Part shown: in pieces, positions 1-5,830 of the stretch
Position numbering within the stretch: the first letter of the stretch is position 1
Layout: the number at the start of each line of letters is the position of its first letter
From: SCTG01 sp036005325
GTDB taxonomy: Bacteria > Nitrospirota > Nitrospiria > Nitrospirales > NS-4
Direction of reading: 5' to 3'
Assembly: GCA_036005325.1 (NCBI GenBank)
Contig: DASYQR010000019.1
Coordinates: forward strand, 1 to 11,051
DNA: 11,051 bases
The notes under the pieces: generated by a model
Seen by the model: the letters and a program-made list of their open reading frames with translations, nothing else
Database searches by the model: none
Told to the model about the DNA's origin: nothing
Translations under genes and position numbers: made by a program

Positions 1-86
1 TCCATGCGGTCGTGAACGTCCGCGACGATGTCGTCATGGAAGTCGATTGCGGCGCTGGCCGCATCAAGACCTATGACAAGTACTGA
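1..86 (+). CDS. C-terminal fragment of an unknown protein, cut by the window edge
   Basis: An open frame enters from the left edge (first full codon at base 3) and ends at a TGA at 84-86. The 27 visible residues run HAVVNVRDDVVMEVDC near the start and end in KTYDKY. They look like a normal soluble protein tail, but I do not recognise the family. The stop lies 11-13 bases inside the most likely start of the GDSL hydrolase (ATG at 73), an overlap typical of genes in one operon. The main doubt is that only a short piece is visible, so coding status rests on the open frame, plausible composition and that overlap. Confidence 0.55.
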   Translation, partial: HAVVNVRDDVVMEVDCGAGRIKTYDKY

Positions 87-687
87 GTTGCCCCTCATCG
101 TCTGCTTCGGCGACAGTCTCACGGCCGGGTTTCAATCCCCGACCCCGGACTGTCCGGACTTTCTCGAAACTCCCTATGGGAAGTTTTTGGAGGAGCGGCT
201 TCGGGATCGCGCGCGCATCCAGGTGAGTGGAGTCTGCGGGGAGCTGACCCGTGACATGGTCGGACGCTTCGAGCGCGACGTGCTGCGCCATAAGCCCGCC
301 TGGACGGTGTTCCTCGGGGGAACCAACGATCTGGGGTGGGACCTCCGGCCCTCGGAGATCATGCGCAATCTCACGGCCATGTATGAGCAGGCCACGGCTG
401 CCGGCATCCACGTGGTGGCGGTGACGGTGCCCTCGATCCGTGGCTTCGACGATCATATCCCGCGGCGGCTCGAGCTGAACCGGCTGATCGCCGATTATTG
501 CGCCGGCAAAAGATTTCCCTGCGTGGACCTCTTCACCGCCACCGCGGAGTCCGGAAGTCAACGCCTGGCCGCGCCGTACTCGAACGACGGTCTGCATCTG
601 ACGACGGCCGGGTATGAATTGCTGGCGAGGCTGCTCTACGAGCAGGTGTTCGCTAATCGATTCGCGCCGGCGACGGGATGTCCTTGA
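73..687 (+). CDS. GDSL/SGNH-family arylesterase or lysophospholipase (TesA-like)
   Basis: This 204-residue protein is a serine hydrolase of the SGNH fold, which cleaves ester or thioester bonds of small acyl substrates. All landmark blocks are visible: FGDSLTAG with the nucleophile Ser15; the block II glycine region near residues 52-58; GGTNDLGWD with the oxyanion-hole Asn85; and SNDGLHLTTAGY with Asp172 and His175 completing the catalytic set. The length matches the TesA-like arylesterases. No signal peptide is evident, so it is probably cytoplasmic, unlike E. coli TesA, which is exported. I chose ATG at 73 because it puts the GDSL block at residues 13-16 as in relatives. An in-frame ATG at 28 would add 15 non-conserved residues and a deeper overlap with the upstream gene. 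Its 3' end overlaps the convergent nucleotidyltransferase gene by 35 bases. The natural substrate cannot be read from sequence. Confidence 0.9.
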   Translation: MTSTELPLIVCFGDSLTAGFQSPTPDCPDFLETPYGKFLEERLRDRARIQVSGVCGELTRDMVGRFERDVLRHKPAWTVFLGGTNDLGWDLRPSEIMRNLTAMYEQATAAGIHVVAVTVPSIRGFDDHIPRRLELNRLIADYCAGKRFPCVDLFTATAESGSQRLAAPYSNDGLHLTTAGYELLARLLYEQVFANRFAPATGCP

Positions 688-1387
688 ACAAGTAGTCGGC
701 GATGCGTCGGGCCGCCGCCCGTTGCTCCGCCAGGTCGGAAGCCGTGAGCGCCGCCTTCAGGAGCTCGCCGAGGACATTGTCACGCTGGGTGATGAACTGC
801 AGATGCTCGATGGGCGCGGCGGGCCAGAACCCCCGGAACCGGTAGAAGGCGTGCATGCTCTCGTCGAGGAAAACGAAGAGCAGGTGGCGGGCGATGGCCG
901 GCTCGGCCTGATGGTCTTCTGCCTTGCCCAACCAGTGGAGCGCTTCGGTGCGAAGCTGGATCTTCTCGTGGATCGTCAGCGGGGGAGGCCCCTGGCGAAA
1001 GCGCATGTGGGCCTTCTGCAGGAGCTGCGATCCGGCCGCTTCAGTCTCGAACAGGACACGGGCCTTGCGAAGGATGATAGGAAGGCGCGGCGACGTCAGC
1101 ACCTGTTCCTCGGCGGCAGCCACGCCGAGGTAACGGATCTCGACGATCCGGGTGAGGACCCGCACCAGCTCGTGGCCGTTCTCCGTCCCCAGCACCAACA
1201 CCAGAAGGTCGACATCGCTATGGGGTGTCAACGCGTCCCGCGCGGCGGAGCCCGCCAGGATGATTGCGGCCAGATCTCCCCCTCGTTTCGCCTTGACGTG
1301 TCGGACCGCCTTGGCGAGAACCTGGTCGAGTTCCGGTGCAGCCTCGCGCTTCTCCGGTTCGACGATGGCACCCTGTTCTTCTTCCAT
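653..1387 (-). CDS. Nucleotidyltransferase-fold protein (MNT-like N-terminal domain plus helical C-terminal region)
   Basis: This is a 244-residue protein. Residues 40-62 carry the polymerase-beta-like nucleotidyltransferase signature: a Gly-Ser pair at 46-47, then SDVDLLV with the metal-binding Asp58 and Asp60. A candidate third carboxylate is Glu83 in the strand VEIRYL. Enzymes of this fold transfer a nucleotide monophosphate to a small molecule, a protein or an RNA end. Residues from about 135 to 240 are predicted mostly helical, as in the substrate-binding domains of aminoglycoside nucleotidyltransferases and in HEPN-like helical bundles; I cannot tell which. It begins three bases after the stop of the 78-residue gene, so the two are almost certainly cotranscribed. 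It has AGGGA about seven bases before the ATG. The tail overlaps the opposing GDSL gene by 35 bases. Substrate unknown; confident about the fold, not the role. Confidence 0.82.
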   Translation of the reverse strand: MEEEQGAIVEPEKREAAPELDQVLAKAVRHVKAKRGGDLAAIILAGSAARDALTPHSDVDLLVLVLGTENGHELVRVLTRIVEIRYLGVAAAEEQVLTSPRLPIILRKARVLFETEAAGSQLLQKAHMRFRQGPPPLTIHEKIQLRTEALHWLGKAEDHQAEPAIARHLLFVFLDESMHAFYRFRGFWPAAPIEHLQFITQRDNVLGELLKAALTASDLAEQRAAARRIADYLFKDIPSPARID

Positions 1388-1390
1388 GGG

Positions 1391-1627
1391 TCAGTCCCTG
1401 GCCACTTGTTGAAGCCGCTGCTTGGCAACGGCGAGCCATTCGTCGAAGGGGATGCCGGCATCCACGACGATCTCAATCTTCCCGTTCGGCAACTTGTGGA
1501 TTTGGCCGGGGCTCACGGCGTAGAGTGGAATTTCGATCCATTCACGGTCCAGCTCCAACTCGTCCGTGAGCTCCAGGATCCGGTTGATTTGCTCGAATGT
1601 CACGTCTTTTGGCGGCGGTGCGGTCAT
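1391..1627 (-). CDS. Unknown 78-residue protein, first gene of the nucleotidyltransferase operon
   Basis: I do not recognise a family. The protein is small and acidic in its first half: after MTAPPPKDVTF comes a helix-like, Leu/Glu-rich stretch (about residues 13-28), then WIEIPLYAV, a Gly-containing turn HKLPNGKIEIVVDAG and a C-terminal helix WLAVAKQRLQQVA. There is no signal peptide, membrane segment or cysteine. The stop is three bases before the ATG of the nucleotidyltransferase, so the two are likely made together and may be partners. I chose the ATG at 1627 because the conserved-looking part begins there. Another in-frame ATG at 1648 has a GGGG-rich stretch before it and would add seven residues. 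The upstream promoter candidate gives only a very short leader for the 1627 start. It could be a binding partner or regulator of the enzyme, but nothing in the sequence proves that. Confidence 0.7.
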   Translation of the reverse strand: MTAPPPKDVTFEQINRILELTDELELDREWIEIPLYAVSPGQIHKLPNGKIEIVVDAGIPFDEWLAVAKQRLQQVARD

Positions 1628-1638
1628 GATGCGGACGC

Positions 1639-1669
1639 ATTCTAGCATACCCCTTGGCCGCGTTGACAA
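1639..1669 (-). promoter_or_regulatory. Candidate sigma-70 promoter for the 78-residue/nucleotidyltransferase operon
   Basis: Reading the minus strand, TTGTCA (1664-1669) is followed after 19 bases by TAGAAT (1639-1644). Each matches consensus at five of six positions, but the spacer is two bases longer than ideal. The -10 box ends 11 bases before the ATG at 1627, so the leader would be only about four to five bases. Its -35 box overlaps that of the divergent phzF-like promoter. Confidence 0.4.
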
Positions 1670-1691
1670 TTGTGGGGGCATCACATAGAGT
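1663..1691 (+). promoter_or_regulatory. Sigma-70 promoter of the PhzF-alcohol dehydrogenase pair
   Basis: A perfect TTGACA (1663-1668), a 17-base spacer and TAGAGT (1686-1691, four of six) precede the PhzF gene. The predicted start of transcription is near 1698, leaving a leader of about 12 bases that contains the GGGGGAA Shine-Dalgarno sequence just before the ATG at 1710. Confidence 0.6.
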
Positions 1692-1709
1692 AGCCATCCG
1701 GGGGAACGG

Positions 1710-2639
1710 ATGTCAGATCCGCGCACCGTCAAGTTTTATCAGGCCGACGTCTTCACCGCGACCGTGTTCGGGGGAAACCCTGTGGCGGTGATCCCCGAGG
1801 CGGACGGTCTGGACGTCTGGGAAATGCAGAAGATCGCCCGGGAGATGAACCTCTCGGAAACCGTCTTTGTGCTCCCGCCGACCGATCCCACCGCGCAGTA
1901 CCGGCTCCGGTTTTTTACCCCCGCCCAGGAGATCCCCTTCGCCGGCCATCCGGTCATCGGCGCGTTCTATGTGCTCGCTCATCTCGGCCTCCTCCAGCTG
2001 CAGGAGCCCGTGACGCGCATTCACCAGGAAACCAGCGTGGGGGTCTTTCCGCTTGAGCTGATGGTCAGGGACGGACGCATCCGCCGCATTATGATGGGAC
2101 AACCCAAGCCTGAGTTTATCGGGATGGTGGAGCCGCTGCGCGATCTTTTCGAGGTGGCCAAGGCGGTCTCGGTTCCCAAGACGCAGATCACCGGCACCGG
2201 TCTTCCGGTGGAAGTGGTCTCGACGGGCTTTCCGGTCATGATCGTGCCGGTCCGCACCCTGACGGCGGTGTCCAAGGCGAGCCCGAACATCGGCCTGCTC
2301 AACAGCGTGTGTGAGCAGCACAAGGCCCAAGGTCTCATGCTCTTCACGACGGTCACGGTTGAGGAGGAGTCCACCGCTCATACCAGGATGTTCGCGTCTC
2401 CCATCGGCGTGGTCGAGGATCCCGCGACAGGGTCGGCCACCGGCGCGCTCGGCGCGTACCTCGTCAAGCACGGAGTGGTGGATGTCGGCCCCACGACCGA
2501 AATCATCTGCGAGCAGGGCTATGAAGTGGACCGGCCCTCCCGGCTGATCGTGCACGTCCATTCGGAGGACGACGAAATCCAGTCCGTCAATGTCGGAGGG
2601 CAGGCGGTCATGGTCATCGAAGGCGTGGTGCGGTTCTAA
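1710..2639 (+). CDS. PhzF-family isomerase/epimerase-like protein
   Basis: This 309-residue protein is a full-length member of the PhzF family, two-lobed enzymes with a diaminopimelate-epimerase fold. PhzF itself isomerises dihydro-hydroxyanthranilate in phenazine synthesis, but most relatives have no proven substrate. Visible family blocks are VFGGNPVAV (19-27), EMNLSETVF with the catalytic-type Glu50, FTPAQEIPFAGHP (69-81) and EDPATGSATGALGAY (236-250). It starts at an ATG preceded by a G-rich Shine-Dalgarno sequence and its own promoter. The stop is three bases before the alcohol dehydrogenase start, so the two form an operon and might act on a shared small molecule. No phenazine gene is nearby, so I would not call it phzF. 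Family assignment is firm; the reaction is unknown. Confidence 0.93.
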   Translation: MSDPRTVKFYQADVFTATVFGGNPVAVIPEADGLDVWEMQKIAREMNLSETVFVLPPTDPTAQYRLRFFTPAQEIPFAGHPVIGAFYVLAHLGLLQLQEPVTRIHQETSVGVFPLELMVRDGRIRRIMMGQPKPEFIGMVEPLRDLFEVAKAVSVPKTQITGTGLPVEVVSTGFPVMIVPVRTLTAVSKASPNIGLLNSVCEQHKAQGLMLFTTVTVEEESTAHTRMFASPIGVVEDPATGSATGALGAYLVKHGVVDVGPTTEIICEQGYEVDRPSRLIVHVHSEDDEIQSVNVGGQAVMVIEGVVRF

Positions 2640-2642
2640 TCG

Positions 2643-3671
2643 ATGAAGGCGGCTCGGTTTCACCAGCACGGCGGACCGGAGGTGCTCCAGTACGAAGACG
2701 CGCCGGAGCCGGTGATGGCGCCGGGGCAGGTGCTCGTCAAGGTCAAGGCCTGCGCCCTGAACCACATCGATATCTGGGTCCGCCAGGGGATTCCCGCCTT
2801 TCCGGTGCCGCTGCCCCATACCGGCGGATGCGACGTCGCCGGCCTGGTGGAGCGGATTGCGGGTGAGGGACAGGGGCTGAACGTCGGCGACCGGGTGTTT
2901 GTCTCGCCGGGACTGTCGTGCTGGCGGTGCGAGTTCTGCCTGCGCGGCGAGGACAACCGCTGCATTTCGTACCGCATCCTGGGAGCGCAAGTGGACGGCG
3001 GGATGGCGGACTACGTCGCCGTGCCGGCGATCAATGTGCTCCCGATCCCCGGCTCGCTGTCGTTCGAGCAGGCCGCCGCGTTTCCCCTGACGGCCGTCAC
3101 GGCCTGGCATATGCTGTTCGGTCTGGCCCGCCTGCAGCCGGCCGAGGACATCCTCGTGCTGGGAGCGGGGGGCGGCGTCGGCAGCATGGCGGTGCAGATG
3201 GCACACGCCGCGGGCGCGCGGGTCATCACGACGGTGGGCTCCGACGACAAGGCGGAGAAGGCCAAGACGCTGGGCGCGGAGGTCGTGTTGAACCACCGGC
3301 GCGACAAGATCGCGGAACGCGTCATGCAAGTCACCGGCGGGCGCGGGGTGGATGTGGTGATCGAGCACATCGGGCCCGCGACGTGGGAGCAGAGCCTCCG
3401 TTCGCTGGCCACAGGCGGACGGCTCATCACGTGCGGCGCCACCTCAGGGCCGGAGGTGCGGTTCGATCTGCGTACGCTCTACATGCGACAAACGAAAGTT
3501 ATGGGCTCGTTCATGGGCACGCGCGATGAACTGCTGGCCGCCGCGAAATGGATGGGCGAGGGGCGGATCCGCGCGATGGTCGATTCGGTGCTGCCCCTCA
3601 AGGAGATCCGCGCGGCGCACGAGCGGATGCTCGATCGCAAGCTCTTCGGGAAAATCGTGCTGACGCCTTGA
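2643..3671 (+). CDS. Zinc-containing medium-chain alcohol dehydrogenase/quinone reductase-like protein (cd08266 type)
   Basis: This 342-residue protein belongs to the medium-chain dehydrogenase/reductase superfamily, NAD(P)-dependent oxidoreductases of alcohols, aldehydes or activated double bonds. The N-terminal GroES-like domain carries the structural-zinc cysteines 93, 96, 99 and 107 in SCWRCEFCLRGEDNRC. The Rossmann domain shows GAGGGVGSMA starting at residue 174 and IEHIGPATWEQSL farther on. The catalytic-zinc positions are changed: the usual Cys is replaced by Asn in ALNHIDIW, and the GHE motif reads TGGCDVAG, as in quinone reductases. So it has the structural zinc lobe but probably not a classical catalytic zinc. 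From memory the whole sequence aligns well with the Zn_ADH_like1 group. It sits three bases behind the PhzF-like gene and shares its transcript. The CBS gene promoter overlaps its stop codon. Confidence 0.92.
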   Translation: MKAARFHQHGGPEVLQYEDAPEPVMAPGQVLVKVKACALNHIDIWVRQGIPAFPVPLPHTGGCDVAGLVERIAGEGQGLNVGDRVFVSPGLSCWRCEFCLRGEDNRCISYRILGAQVDGGMADYVAVPAINVLPIPGSLSFEQAAAFPLTAVTAWHMLFGLARLQPAEDILVLGAGGGVGSMAVQMAHAAGARVITTVGSDDKAEKAKTLGAEVVLNHRRDKIAERVMQVTGGRGVDVVIEHIGPATWEQSLRSLATGGRLITCGATSGPEVRFDLRTLYMRQTKVMGSFMGTRDELLAAAKWMGEGRIRAMVDSVLPLKEIRAAHERMLDRKLFGKIVLTP

Positions 3672-3695
3672 GAGGCGGGATGGACGTGCTACAAT
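3668..3695 (+). promoter_or_regulatory. Sigma-70 promoter of the CBS-domain gene
   Basis: TTGAGA (3668-3673, five of six) is followed after 16 bases by TACAAT (3690-3695, five of six). A TG one base before the -10 box makes it an extended -10 element. The -35 box overlaps the stop codon of the alcohol dehydrogenase. The predicted start near 3702 gives a leader of about 26 bases with a strong AAGGAGGG (3716-3723). Confidence 0.65.
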
Positions 3696-3727
3696 TTAGT
3701 GAGTCCATTTCTCCGAAGGAGGGATCC

Positions 3728-4129
3728 ATGCGCGCACTCCAAGAGACGATGACCCAAAAGCTGAAAACGATTCGCCACGACGCGACGATCCAGGACATGG
3801 CCCGGCGGATGAAGGATGAGAAGGTCGGGTCGTTGCTGGTGGAACGGGACGGGCAGGTCGTGGCGATCGTGACGGAGACCGACATCGTCCGGAAGGCCGT
3901 CGCGAAGGGAGCCGATCTGGGCAAGGAGAAAGTGGAGAGCATCATGTCGGCGCCTGTCGCCTCGATCGACATCCGACGGACGCCCCAGGATGCCCATGAC
4001 ATGATGGCGGACCTCGGCGTGCGGCACCTCGCCGTGACCGATGCGGGCAAGATCGTGGGGCTGCTCTCGGTGCGGGACCTGCTGGTGTACTTTAAGCGGG
4101 TGTCAGAACCACGGATAACGCAAGATTGA
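3728..4129 (+). CDS. Tandem CBS-domain protein
   Basis: This 133-residue protein consists of little more than two CBS domains (roughly residues 8-60 and 72-128), which pair into a Bateman module that usually binds adenosine nucleotides and acts as an energy or redox sensor. Characteristic stretches are GSLLVERDGQVVAIVTETDIVRK in the first and VRHLAVTDAGKIVGLLSVRDLL in the second. There is no fused catalytic or DNA-binding domain, so any partner must be another protein. The frame stays open upstream into the dehydrogenase gene, but the ATG at 3728 is clearly the start: it has AAGGAGGG four bases upstream and begins the conserved region. It has its own promoter and probably a monocistronic transcript, ending near the palindrome at 4132-4159. 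Confidence 0.93.
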   Translation: MRALQETMTQKLKTIRHDATIQDMARRMKDEKVGSLLVERDGQVVAIVTETDIVRKAVAKGADLGKEKVESIMSAPVASIDIRRTPQDAHDMMADLGVRHLAVTDAGKIVGLLSVRDLLVYFKRVSEPRITQD

Positions 4130-4131
4130 TT

Positions 4132-4159
4132 GTAGGGGCACGGCGTGCCGTGCCCCTAC
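4132..4159. repeat. Perfect palindromic repeat of the TAGGGGC type
   Basis: GTAGGGGCACGGC and its exact reverse complement are separated by two bases, giving a 13-base-pair stem with almost no loop. It lies between the convergent CBS and moaB genes. It has no U-tract, so it is not a classical intrinsic terminator, though it could slow polymerase or protect mRNA ends in both directions. The motif TGTAGGGGC also opens the palindrome at 9205-9224, so this looks like a dispersed intergenic element of the REP kind. The rest of the 96-base gap shows nothing else. Confidence 0.75.
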
Positions 4160-4225
4160 TAAACCGAGCTTGCTCGTGCCGGCCGCTTCGACCAGATGCG
4201 GACGGATATTCAATACCGCCAGTTT

Positions 4226-4729
4226 TTATTTGGTCATTTCCCCGACCATGTGGCCAAGCTCGTTGAGGATGAGCTTGTCCATGGCGAGGAGCACGGCCTT
4301 TTCCGAGCCGGGGATCGAAATCACGAGCGTGTCCTTGTAGAGTCCGGCCGTGGCCCGGCTCATGATCGCCGCCGAGCCGATGTCCTGATAGCTGAGGGAG
4401 CGGAAGATCTCGCCGAACCCGTCCAGCCGTTTCTCCAGCAGGCCGTCGATCGCTTCGAAGGTGGAGTCCCGCCGCGAGATACCCGTCCCGCCGTTCACGA
4501 TGATCGCCTGGATGTGACGGTCCTTGGCGCCTTGCTTGATCAGCTTTCTGATGACCGACGGGTCGTCCTTGACGAGGTGGTAGGAGACGACCGAGTGTCC
4601 GCGTCCTTTCAAGGCGCTCATGATCAGCGCGCCGCTGGTGTCGGTTTCGGGAGTGCGGGTATCGCTGCAGGTGATCACCATGCAGGAGATGGACCTCGGC
4701 GCGGCCGCCTTGTGTTCAGTTATCCCCAC
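4226..4729 (-). CDS. moaB: Molybdenum cofactor biosynthesis protein MoaB (molybdopterin adenylyltransferase family)
   Basis: This 167-residue cytoplasmic protein belongs to the MoaB/Mog family, which binds molybdopterin and in many organisms adenylylates it before metal insertion. Visible blocks are TCSDTRTPETDTSG (20-33), the substrate-loop motif NGGTGISRRD (79-88, with Asp88 of the active site), GFGEIFRSLSYQDIG and a late PGSEKAV. The start is a GTG at 4727-4729 that lies inside the last codons of the ferredoxin gene, overlapping it by ten bases, so translation is likely coupled. It is the last gene of the four-gene operon that starts at 5766. It is MoaB rather than MogA by length and by lack of extra domains, though sequence alone does not fully separate these. 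Molybdoenzymes such as nitrite oxidoreductase would be the end users if this is a Nitrospira. Confidence 0.92.
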   Translation of the reverse strand: MGITEHKAAAPRSISCMVITCSDTRTPETDTSGALIMSALKGRGHSVVSYHLVKDDPSVIRKLIKQGAKDRHIQAIIVNGGTGISRRDSTFEAIDGLLEKRLDGFGEIFRSLSYQDIGSAAIMSRATAGLYKDTLVISIPGSEKAVLLAMDKLILNELGHMVGEMTK

Positions 4730-5046
4730 ACTTCGTCCGGCAGCTTGAGCCGCTCGACCGGTTTGCCCTTCCCGATGTGCTCGTCAAAAATGACGGGGAT
4801 GTCGGCCTCCGTGACGTTCTTGTACCAGACGCCTTCGGGGTAGACGACGACCGTCGGCCCGAATTGACAGGGGCCCAGGCAGTCCGTGGGAGTGACGATC
4901 ACCTGCCCGATCAGGTTGCGTTCCATCACGGCGAAGTTGAACTGGTTGACGACCCCCATGGCGCCGCGCTCGCCGCACGAGCCTTTGGGGTGGCCGGGGG
5001 GACGGGTATTTTTGCACACGAGGATATGGTATTTAGGCTTCGGCAT
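4720..5046 (-). CDS. Thioredoxin-like [2Fe-2S] ferredoxin
   Basis: This 108-residue protein is an electron carrier of the thioredoxin-fold ferredoxin family. Its four cluster ligands are Cys11, Cys24, Cys56 and Cys60, a C-x12-C-x31-C-x3-C pattern closely matching the Aquifex aeolicus and Azotobacter ferredoxins of this class. DCLGPCQFGP at 55-64 is the signature of the second pair. The start ATG at 5046 follows AAAGGAG by six bases; the longer open frame upstream is not conserved-looking. It ends in DEVWG and overlaps the moaB start by ten bases. Related thioredoxin-like ferredoxin domains occur in NuoE and in hydrogenase subunits. Its reductase and target are not in the window. Sharing a transcript with moaB suggests a link to molybdenum or iron-sulfur enzymes, which is inference. 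Confidence 0.93.
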   Translation of the reverse strand: MPKPKYHILVCKNTRPPGHPKGSCGERGAMGVVNQFNFAVMERNLIGQVIVTPTDCLGPCQFGPTVVVYPEGVWYKNVTEADIPVIFDEHIGKGKPVERLKLPDEVWG

Positions 5047-5081
5047 GATGGCTCCTTTGTCGTGTGAGGTGTCGGGTTGAA

Positions 5082-5294
5082 TCAGTGACCGCAGCCGCCT
5101 CCGTGACAACTGGTGCCGCCGGAAGGGTCGGCGTCTCCCGAGCCGTAGGTTTTGGCGGCGAACCGAGAGATCAGGCGCTCCACACGGGTCTCCCCGCATT
5201 GCGGACAGACGGTCTCGCCCGGTTTGGTATGGACGGACTGCAGCAGGGAGAATTGGTTCGCGCATCCTGCACATTGGTATTCGTAAACGGGCAT
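5082..5294 (-). CDS. FmdB-family zinc-ribbon protein
   Basis: This 70-residue protein begins MPVYEYQCAGC, the hallmark of the FmdB family (putative regulatory zinc ribbons, named from the formamidase/methylamide operon). Two knuckles are present: Cys8-x2-Cys11 and Cys30-x2-Cys33 (CPQC), which together should bind one zinc. The tail is rich in Gly and ends SCHGGGCGH, adding two more cysteines and two histidines, a common feature of the family that may bind another metal. The ATG at 5294 is preceded by AGGAGA, which overlaps the stop codon of the GGCT-like gene ten bases upstream. It is the second gene of the operon, followed 35 bases later by the ferredoxin. The biochemical role of these proteins is not established. 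Confidence 0.92.
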   Translation of the reverse strand: MPVYEYQCAGCANQFSLLQSVHTKPGETVCPQCGETRVERLISRFAAKTYGSGDADPSGGTSCHGGGCGH

Positions 5295-5304
5295 GGCGTT
5301 TCTC

Positions 5305-5766
5305 CTAGTGTCGCGGACGCTGGTCTTCCCACCAGTCAAGGCATTCCTGGGGGAGTTTCCAATGCTTGAGGCCGGTCATCACGAAGTCGATGTAATGGTC
5401 TTGCGGCTTGAACTTGCCGGCCGGCTTGGCGATGTAGGTCGTGACCATTTCTTTCTGGGGGGTCTGATCGGCTTCGTGTTCCGGACAAATATTAATCGTG
5501 GAATGGCGGAAAGAGCCGGCCGGTACCTCGTCTCCGCACTGGTCCAGGATCTTGAGGTCTTCCTGCGTGATGTCGAACACGACTCCCCAGACCCGGTCGC
5601 CGAGGGACGGCACGATGCTGGCCAGCCCGCCCCGCCATTGGGACGACCAGCGGGGAAAGGCCAGCGTGTGATCCGGGACGTAGGCGCGGTACAGAAACGT
5701 GGCCTCCGGGGCCCGTTCCTTCAGCTGATTGGGGTGGAGAGTCTCGCTGTAGATAAAGTACTTCAC
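5305..5766 (-). CDS. Gamma-glutamylcyclotransferase-like (AIG2/GGCT fold) protein
   Basis: This 153-residue protein matches the GGCT/AIG2-like family, which releases 5-oxoproline from gamma-glutamyl peptides or amines. Supporting features are the N-terminal MKYFIYSETL strand and loop, LAFPRWSSQWRGGLASIVP (35-53), VWGVVFDI (59-66) and LKILDQCGDEVPAGSFR (71-87). Two key sites are unusual. The glycine-rich YGSN/YGTL substrate loop reads YSETL. The catalytic glutamate, normally followed by Gly (EG-x-P), is most likely Glu80 in GDEVPAGSF. It may therefore have another substrate or reduced activity. The C-terminal 60 residues (ICPEHEADQTPQKEM onward) extend beyond the compact fold. The start is GTG at 5764-5766, with no Shine-Dalgarno sequence but a promoter immediately upstream. 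It is the first gene of the operon ending with moaB. Confidence 0.78.
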   Translation of the reverse strand: MKYFIYSETLHPNQLKERAPEATFLYRAYVPDHTLAFPRWSSQWRGGLASIVPSLGDRVWGVVFDITQEDLKILDQCGDEVPAGSFRHSTINICPEHEADQTPQKEMVTTYIAKPAGKFKPQDHYIDFVMTGLKHWKLPQECLDWWEDQRPRH

Positions 5767-5774
5767 GCGTGTTA

Positions 5775-5804
5775 CTTGTACAGAATGGCGTTTTGGCTTG
5801 TCAA
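5775..5804 (-). promoter_or_regulatory. Promoter of the GGCT-FmdB-ferredoxin-moaB operon, predicted leaderless
   Basis: On the minus strand a perfect TTGACA (5799-5804) is followed after 18 bases by TACAAG (5775-5780, four of six). The -10 box ends eight bases before the GTG start, so the mRNA would begin at or within about one base of the start codon. No Shine-Dalgarno sequence is present. Confidence 0.5.
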
Positions 5805-5830
5805 GTCGACCGAATGGCTAGGACGAGGGT

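Noticed and set aside
614..1645. A 343-codon plus-strand open frame across the nucleotidyltransferase operon
   Set aside because: It mirrors the two minus-strand genes, one of which has a clear catalytic signature, and its own composition is unstructured and Arg/Gly/Asp-rich.
1713..3368. A 551-codon open frame on the minus strand opposite the PhzF-like and dehydrogenase genes
   Set aside because: It is exactly antisense to two well-recognised genes, rich in His, Arg and Asp as expected from the complement of GC-rich codons, and has no recognisable domain. It is a shadow frame.
4132..4159. Palindrome after the CBS gene as an intrinsic terminator
   Set aside because: The stem is excellent but neither strand has a following T-run and the loop is only two bases. 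It fits a dispersed repeat better.
4196..4843. A 215-codon plus-strand open frame opposite moaB
   Set aside because: It is the complement of a conserved MoaB sequence and shows no motif of its own.
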